The notes beneath the pieces are model-generated. The model made no database searches. It saw only the letters and a list, made by a program, of their open reading frames with translations, and was not told the origin of the DNA. Shown here piece after piece: positions 13,024 to 14,025 of a stretch of 14,025 nucleotides of DNA. Source of the stretch: CAMAVK01 sp964362485 (GTDB lineage: Archaea; Nanobdellota; Nanobdellia; Woesearchaeales; GW2011-AR9); contig CAYIEX010000041.1 of the NCBI GenBank assembly GCA_964362485.1, forward strand, positions 1 through 14,025, given 5' to 3'. The position numbers were made by a program, and so were the translations under genes. Within the stretch, counting starts at the first letter, position 1; every line of letters starts with the position of its first letter.

Positions 13024-13030
13024 CGTTAGC

Positions 13031-13036
13031 ACCTCC
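13031..13036 (-). promoter_or_regulatory. Strong Shine-Dalgarno of small protein A
   Basis: The minus strand reads GGAGGT and ends 7 nt before ATG 13023. It is the strongest ribosome-binding site in the window and fixes the start at 13023 rather than at the ATG at 13038 that overlaps it. Confidence 0.8.
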
Positions 13037-13068
13037 ATGCTGAGATATAGCTTTATTGGTGAAGGGGG

Positions 13069-13076
13069 TTTAAATA
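13069..13076 (-). promoter_or_regulatory. TATA box of the two-small-gene operon
   Basis: The minus strand reads TATTTAAA, predicting a transcript start near 13046 and a leader of about 24 nt that contains the GGAGGT site. It is divergent from the MFS promoter about 65 bp away. Confidence 0.6.
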
Positions 13077-13137
13077 GTCTGGTTGAAGTTGTCCAGTGCG
13101 GGAGTGGGTTTTTTGGGCAATATGGGCTTGGGTAAGT

Positions 13138-13145
13138 TTTAAATA
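13138..13145 (+). promoter_or_regulatory. TATA box of the MFS gene
   Basis: TTTAAATA is centred about 26 nt before the ATG at 13167. This supports a leaderless start there rather than at the later in-frame ATG at 13197. Confidence 0.65.
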
Positions 13146-13147
13146 TT

Positions 13148-13163
13148 GTAGAATGGGTTCTAC
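13148..13163 (+). promoter_or_regulatory. Candidate operator palindrome at the MFS start site
   Basis: GTAGAA-TGGG-TTCTAC is a perfect 6-bp inverted repeat with a 4-bp centre. It sits between the TATA box and the ATG, overlapping the predicted transcription start. A repressor bound here would block initiation. Confidence 0.45.
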
Positions 13164-13166
13164 GCC

Positions 13167-14025
13167 ATGCCTTCTTACAAAACAAACATTAGAATAATGT
13201 ATGTTTTTAAGTTCTTATTGGGGCTACATTTTATTGGTGGAGTCCTTGTACCATTCTATTTGCAGTGGGGAAAGATCTCGTTTACACAGATTATGATTTT
13301 GCAGACTGTTTTTGTGTTCTCTATATTTTTGTTAGAAATTCCTACAGGAGCGGTTGCTGATTATTGTGGTAGGAAAACATCACTGATTTTTGGGTCTCTA
13401 AGTATTGCAGTAGGTGTTTTTGTCTATTCTATAACTCCTAATTTTTACATGTTTCTACTCGCCGAAATTATTTGGGCGGCAGGAACCGCTTTGATGTCTG
13501 GGGCGGATCAAGCATTAGTATATGATACACTGAAGAGAATAAAATCAGAAAAAATGGCCAAAAAGATATTTGGTCGACTTGAGAGCTCCGAACTTGCTGC
13601 TTTGACAATTGGTGCTCCCATTGGAGGTTTAATTGCTGCAACGATGGGGCTTCGCATGCCGATGTTGCTCATGCTTATTCCAGCCTCGATTGCGTTTGTT
13701 CTTACATTTTTTCTCAAAGAACCGATAACAAAGGAAAAAATTGAATCAAGACGTTATGTCACTATTTTGGTAGAGGGAGTGCGCTATTTTAAGAATCATA
13801 ATATCCTAAAGATTCTTTCGTTTGACATGATTTCGATTTCTGTTTTCACATTTTTTATTATTTGTATGTATCAACCACGACTCCAAGAACTCGGTCTTCC
13901 GCTGATCTATTTTGGTTTGATTCATGCAGCGGTTACGGGAATTCAAATCCCATTTACGCATTATTTTGGGGTTCTGGAGAATTTTTTTAGATCGAAGAAG
14001 AATTATCTTTTAGGCAGTGCCATTA
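13167..14025 (+). CDS. MFS transporter, 3' end outside the window
   Basis: The frame is open from ATG 13167 to the window edge (286 codons, no stop). The protein is strongly hydrophobic, with about eight transmembrane segments so far. The MFS motif A is present after the second helix: G61-AVA-D65-YC-G68-R69-K70. The helix-4 signature WAAGTALMSGADQALVYDTLKR and a central basic loop around KEPITKEKIESRRY, which marks the break between the two six-helix halves, fit a drug or metabolite exporter-type MFS protein. Full length would be about 400 residues. The start is supported by a TATA box at the leaderless distance and by the natural KTNIRIMYVFKFLLG lead-in to helix 1. A palindrome over the transcription start suggests control by a local repressor. 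Substrate is unknown. The gene is divergent from the micro-operon. Confidence 0.88.
   Translation, partial: MPSYKTNIRIMYVFKFLLGLHFIGGVLVPFYLQWGKISFTQIMILQTVFVFSIFLLEIPTGAVADYCGRKTSLIFGSLSIAVGVFVYSITPNFYMFLLAEIIWAAGTALMSGADQALVYDTLKRIKSEKMAKKIFGRLESSELAALTIGAPIGGLIAATMGLRMPMLLMLIPASIAFVLTFFLKEPITKEKIESRRYVTILVEGVRYFKNHNILKILSFDMISISVFTFFIICMYQPRLQELGLPLIYFGLIHAAVTGIQIPFTHYFGVLENFFRSKKNYLLGSAI

Noticed and set aside
12898..13185. A 95-codon version of small protein A
   Set aside because: Its first 54 codons cross the TATA box and the GGAGGT site and encode Pro/Thr/Lys-rich sequence unlike the rest. The Shine-Dalgarno places the start at 13023.
13508..13717. Minus-strand 69-codon frame within the MFS gene
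   Set aside because: It is antisense to a clear transmembrane coding frame; no signals support it.
1..14025. tRNA, rRNA, CRISPR arrays, integrase or transposase genes
   Set aside because: None was recognised on reading both strands; absence by eye is not as strong as a dedicated covariance-model scan.

Overview
The window reads as a piece of an archaeal chromosome. The evidence is a replicative family B DNA polymerase ending in a PCNA-binding motif, a TrmB-type winged-helix regulator, a single-domain Sua5/YrdC protein, an archaeal-looking NOL1/NOP2/Sun RNA methyltransferase, and above all the promoters. Most first genes have a TATA-like box centred about 25-28 nt before the ATG and no Shine-Dalgarno sequence, the signature of leaderless archaeal transcription. 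The AT-rich DNA, compact spacing and protein flavour (HIT proteins with degenerate catalytic motifs and disordered tails, TerC/DUF475, DUF1761) suggest a DPANN-type lineage such as Woesearchaeota or a relative. That placement is inference and no rRNA is present to test it.

Layout. 1-159 is a non-coding leader with an imperfect inverted repeat. 160-909 (+) is a TrmB-like regulator. On the minus strand follow a 2H phosphoesterase (975-1481), DNA polymerase B (1622-4075) and a 98-residue unknown gene whose 3' end overlaps the polymerase start. 4439-4912 (+) is a Cys-based phosphatase, divergent from the unknown gene. On the minus strand come a TerC/DUF475 membrane protein (4976-5908) and a cluster HIT1 - HIT2 - nucleoside deoxyribosyltransferase-like (7862 down to 6125). 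On the plus strand are an unknown 299-residue protein, an RNA m5C methyltransferase, a transglutaminase-like protein paired with a DUF1761 membrane protein, and a Rossmann/methyltransferase-like protein. YrdC/Sua5 (12124-12684, -) is convergent with the last of these. The right end holds a two-gene operon of unannotated 41-residue proteins on the minus strand with its own promoter, Shine-Dalgarno and terminator, then a divergent MFS transporter that runs off the edge.

Most striking signals. (1) 8850-8971 is a 122-bp element with 35-bp imperfect terminal inverted repeats, flanked by a perfect 9-bp duplication GCGGTAATA. It is a MITE-like non-autonomous transposon inserted exactly at the stop codon of the upstream gene, and the duplication kept that gene intact. 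(2) 12771-13023 is a micro-operon of two 41-codon genes with no recognisable family. (3) The two adjacent HIT proteins both lack the nucleophilic histidine of the HIT motif. (4) Small palindromes lie at the promoters of the YrdC and MFS genes and look like operators.

How the genes fit together. Most are housekeeping functions side by side (replication, tRNA t6A and m5C modification, RNA end processing, nucleotide chemistry) rather than one pathway. The HIT/HIT/deoxyribosyltransferase cluster is the only run that looks functionally linked, around nucleotides or nucleotide-bound partners. No tRNA, rRNA, CRISPR array or intact transposase gene was seen.
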